From: Bacteroidota bacterium | GTDB lineage: Bacteria > Bacteroidota > Bacteroidia > AKYH767-A > OLB10 | Length of the DNA stretch: 64,000 nt | Assembly: GCA_016717725.1 (NCBI GenBank) | Contig: JADKFA010000008.1 | Location: 119,685 to 183,684, forward strand | Direction of reading: 5' to 3' | Part shown: positions 63,498 through 64,000 of the stretch, in pieces | Numbering within the stretch: position 1 is the first letter of the stretch | Layout of the letters: every line of letters begins with the position of its first letter | Translations under genes and position numbers: made by a program | Notes under the pieces: generated by a model | Database searches by the model: none | What the model was told of the DNA's origin: nothing | What the model saw: only the letters and a program-made list of their open reading frames with translations

Positions 63498-64000
63498 CAC
63501 TTTCTTCAAGCTCTTTCGGCACGGTTATTTGATATTTTGAATTATAGATTCCATTCCTGATTATACTTCTTTTACCTTTGCCCAAATCTATTTTATCAAT
63601 TTCAAGTTTCTTAAACCAATCGTGATTTACTTTATCGGCTAAATAAAGAAACAATCTTTTCACTTTTATTGACTCGCAGCTTTCAAGTAATTCATGAACA
63701 ACGCTCGGCCTTACATTATTCATACTTTCCATAAAATAAAAACACTCAATCAAATCTTGTTTGCCTGGAACCAAATACAAGCATTCCATTATTGCTCGTG
63801 GTGCATTAGAAATTTTAATTGAAAAATTTTTGAATTCTTTTTCTTGCAAAAACTTTTCTGTTGGAAGAAATGCTGTTTTATTATATTGGACTTTTGTTCC
63901 CCAATCGTACTTCCTAAACCAGGTTGGAAGGTTTTCATTTTTAGATCCAAATAATATTACATTACTTGATGTAAAGTCTATGAAATGGCCTAACCCCAAA
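63481..64000 (-). CDS. abiEi: AbiEi family type IV antitoxin, C-terminal part
   Basis: The window edge cuts this gene; about 172 C-terminal residues are visible with no credible start. The sequence VILFGSKNENLPTWFRKYDW and SIKISNAPRAIMECLYLVP ... FYFMESMNNVRPSVVHELLESCESIKVKRLFLYLADKV matches the AbiEi C-terminal domain, and the N-terminal winged helix should lie beyond the edge. AbiEi represses the operon and neutralises AbiEii. It ends inside the start of abiEii, a 17-base overlap. Confidence 0.82.
   Translation of the reverse strand, partial: LGLGHFIDFTSSNVILFGSKNENLPTWFRKYDWGTKVQYNKTAFLPTEKFLQEKEFKNFSIKISNAPRAIMECLYLVPGKQDLIECFYFMESMNNVRPSVVHELLESCESIKVKRLFLYLADKVNHDWFKKLEIDKIDLGKGKRSIIRNGIYNSKYQITVPKELEESDARGI

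Noticed and set aside
1..64000. Search for tRNA, rRNA and riboswitch structures in the intergenic gaps.
   Set aside because: No cloverleaf, rRNA or known riboswitch pattern was recognised by eye; a covariance-model scan would be needed to exclude small RNAs.

Overview
The window is a chromosomal segment from a low-GC member of the Bacteroidota, most likely of the gliding, type IX secretion (T9SS) lineages. Supporting evidence: gldF/gldG next to a DUF4340 gene and dnaN; two secreted proteins with C-terminal T9SS sorting domains; the Bacteroidota ribosomal cluster cinA, rpmB, rpmG, DUF4295, ftsY, rimO; OstA-like, CtlX, DUF4197, DUF4834 and DUF1573 proteins; a CarB without the C-terminal allosteric domain; and many Bacteroidota-type promoters with a TAnnTTTG -7 box.

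Layout. 0-8.4 kb, minus strand: cinA, rpmB, an inserted pepP plus a T9SS protein, rpmG, DUF4295, ftsY, a small secreted protein, rimO and the start of a bshC-like gene. 8.5-20.6 kb: DUF4197 (plus strand), then on the minus strand gldF-gldG-DUF4340-dnaN, relA/spoT-fur-STAS-purA and an OstA-like gene. 20.7-26.9 kb, plus strand: exopolysaccharide export operon (GT4, Wza-like lipoprotein, Wzc-like BY-kinase with a Gly-Tyr tail, RfbC, MraY/WecA-like transferase). 26.9-30.5 kb, minus strand: very compact operon aroQ-ctlX-CoA transferase-GNAT-trmD, divergent from xerD. 31.6-34.2 kb: flavin reductase, an inward-rectifier K+ channel overlapping a TPR protein. 34.6-50.1 kb: a second polysaccharide locus (YfhO, two GT4, two asparagine synthases, two nucleotide-sugar epimerases, methyltransferase, Wzx-like flippase), interrupted by a plus-strand Kelch/T9SS gene. 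50.5-60.5 kb: DUF4834, carB, an alpha/beta hydrolase, a low-complexity junk block, rpmH, rsmG, an ECF sigma factor, GT2, an aminotransferase and two DUF1573 proteins. 60.7-64 kb: a pair of paralogous unknown membrane proteins and an AbiE type IV toxin-antitoxin locus.

The two polysaccharide loci probably work together: the first supplies the initiating phosphosugar transferase and the Wza/Wzc export channel, the second supplies the flippase, sugar-modifying enzymes and further transferases.

Quality warning. From 36 kb onward nine genes carry about seventeen single-base indels, mostly in homopolymers, while the first 36 kb shows none. Repairing one or two bases restores full-length proteins, so most 'pseudogenes' here are probably consensus errors. 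The homopolymer block at about 54.8-55.1 kb is almost certainly an assembly artefact.

I did not find one spectacular new system. The best leads are a set of -7 boxes placed 4-7 bases before start codons (candidate leaderless mRNAs), a terminator-like hairpin that encloses the pepP start codon and its -7 box, a 39-bp element placed exactly after the stop codons of three unrelated genes, and the uncharacterised membrane-protein pair.
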